From Streptomyces tibetensis (GTDB lineage: Bacteria > Actinomycetota > Actinomycetes > Streptomycetales > Streptomycetaceae), in assembly GCF_007655005.1 (NCBI RefSeq), contig NZ_SZVW01000003.1, forward strand, positions 124,001 to 188,000: a stretch of DNA of 64,000 nucleotides, in the 5' to 3' direction. Under the pieces are notes generated by a model that saw only the letters and a program-made list of their open reading frames with translations, did no database searches and was not told the DNA's origin. Of the stretch, positions 63,580 through 64,000 are shown piece by piece; the first letter of the stretch is position 1; each line of letters opens with the position of its first letter. The position numbers and the translations under genes were made by a program.

Positions 63580-63688
63580 CCGCTTGAAGCGGGTACTCGT
63601 CGGGAACCGGCCGGACAGGGTGGAAAATCCCTGGTCCGGGAATCATCGAGGTGGCCCCCGTACGTTGGAGCAACTGCGGGGCCATTGT

Positions 63689-63710
63689 CAGACCCGGCGA
63701 GTAGGGTCTG
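63689..63710 (+). promoter_or_regulatory. Inverted repeat and TAGGGT box upstream of pup
   Basis: CAGACCC and GGGTCTG (7-bp perfect arms, 8-bp spacer) overlap TAGGGT at 63702-63707, a likely -10 element. This is 48 bp upstream of the pup ATG. Confidence 0.5.
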
Positions 63711-63757
63711 ATCTTGACCGAGCAACTGTGTCGGGCGAACCGAGCGGGGTGAGGGAT

Positions 63758-63976
63758 ATGGCGACCAAGGACACCGGCGGCGGACAGCAGAAGGCCACCC
63801 GGTCCACCGAGGAGGTCGAGGAGCAGGCGGCGGAGACGCAGGCTTCCGAGGACCTCAAGGAGCGTCAGGAGAAGCTGAGCGACGACGTGGACTCGGTTCT
63901 GGACGAGATCGACGACGTACTCGAGGAGAACGCGGAGGACTTCGTGCGGTCCTTCGTTCAAAAGGGCGGCCAGTAA
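63758..63976 (+). CDS. pup: Prokaryotic ubiquitin-like protein Pup
   Basis: 72 residues from ATG 63758 with GAGGG upstream. It is hydrophilic and acidic. The C-terminal half (SEDLKERQEKLSDDVDSVLD, residues about 31-50) is the helix that pairs with the Arc coiled coil. It ends RSFVQKGGQ; the final Gln must be deamidated by Dop before ligation to lysines by PafA. The expected next genes, prcB, prcA and pafA, lie beyond the right edge. Confidence 0.97.
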   Translation: MATKDTGGGQQKATRSTEEVEEQAAETQASEDLKERQEKLSDDVDSVLDEIDDVLEENAEDFVRSFVQKGGQ

Positions 63977-64000
63977 GACCCTGGAGCCTTCGTTCTGAAG

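Overview
The window is very GC-rich with strongly biased third codon positions. It carries marker genes that together point to Streptomyces: chaplins, mycothiol biosynthesis (mshC), a glycerol operon with an IclR-type regulator, and the Pup-proteasome genes. Gene order from the chaplins to pup (chaplin pair, mshC, glpF-glpK-glpD with its regulator, metH, arc, dop, pup) matches the core-chromosome block I remember from Streptomyces coelicolor, here running toward pup. This is ordinary conserved chromosome with small accessory patches; no phage, insertion sequence, CRISPR array or rRNA was seen.

Layout. 1-3.2 kb: the 3' end of a penicillin-acylase-like gene, an alpha/beta hydrolase and a secreted NamZ/DUF1343 muramidase-like protein. 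3.4-10.1 kb: an acyl-CoA catabolism cluster (SDR, acyl-CoA ligase and TetR on the plus strand; acyl-CoA dehydrogenase and aminoglycoside-phosphotransferase-fold protein on the minus strand; then an NADP oxidoreductase). Both outward promoters carry related ACCGACCGGT sites. 10.2-16.8 kb: two DUF202 membrane proteins, a Nudix hydrolase, a DMT permease, an uncharacterised protein, an APC permease, and a molybdopterin oxidoreductase overlapping its cytochrome b partner. 16.8-17.1 kb: five 72-bp tandem repeats. 17.1-21.8 kb: an idonate/gluconate operon (gntK-gntP-idnO-idnD) divergent from its GntR-type regulator. 21.8-25.3 kb: a YchJ-like protein, tRNA-Leu(GAG), an M20 peptidase, a short chaplin and a long sortase-anchored chaplin with 23 Pro-Gly-Asn triplets.

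25.4-31.2 kb: a DUF5703 protein, an acidic protein, a RecD2-like protein whose ATPase motifs look degenerate, an aldo/keto reductase and a pectate lyase. 31.4-33.6 kb: an LLM-type oxidoreductase and a ferritin-like protein. 33.6-39.2 kb: CorA, divergent from the actinobacterial trio of phosphomutase, DUF3090 protein and kinase-like SCO1664-family protein. mshC follows, then a convergent PAC2 protein. 39.3-45.2 kb: a FadR-type regulator, glpD, glpK, glpF and the GylR-type regulator, with GylR-like inverted repeats upstream of both glpF and the regulator. 45.5-53.6 kb: metH, a HAD phosphatase and two tandem solute-binding lipoproteins that have no permease genes beside them. 53.7-64 kb: an orphan response regulator, a RecB-like iron-sulphur nuclease, an M50 protease, TrmI, a secreted protein, a 3Fe-4S ferredoxin, and the proteasome genes arc, dop and pup.

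Functionally, the idn/gnt genes convert L-idonate to 6-phosphogluconate and the glp genes convert glycerol to dihydroxyacetone phosphate. Dop deamidates the C-terminal Gln of Pup (visible here as GGQ), and Arc unfolds pupylated substrates for the proteasome. The least understood element with real system character is the phosphomutase/DUF3090/kinase-like trio beside mshC. The degenerate RecD2-like protein is the most unusual single gene.
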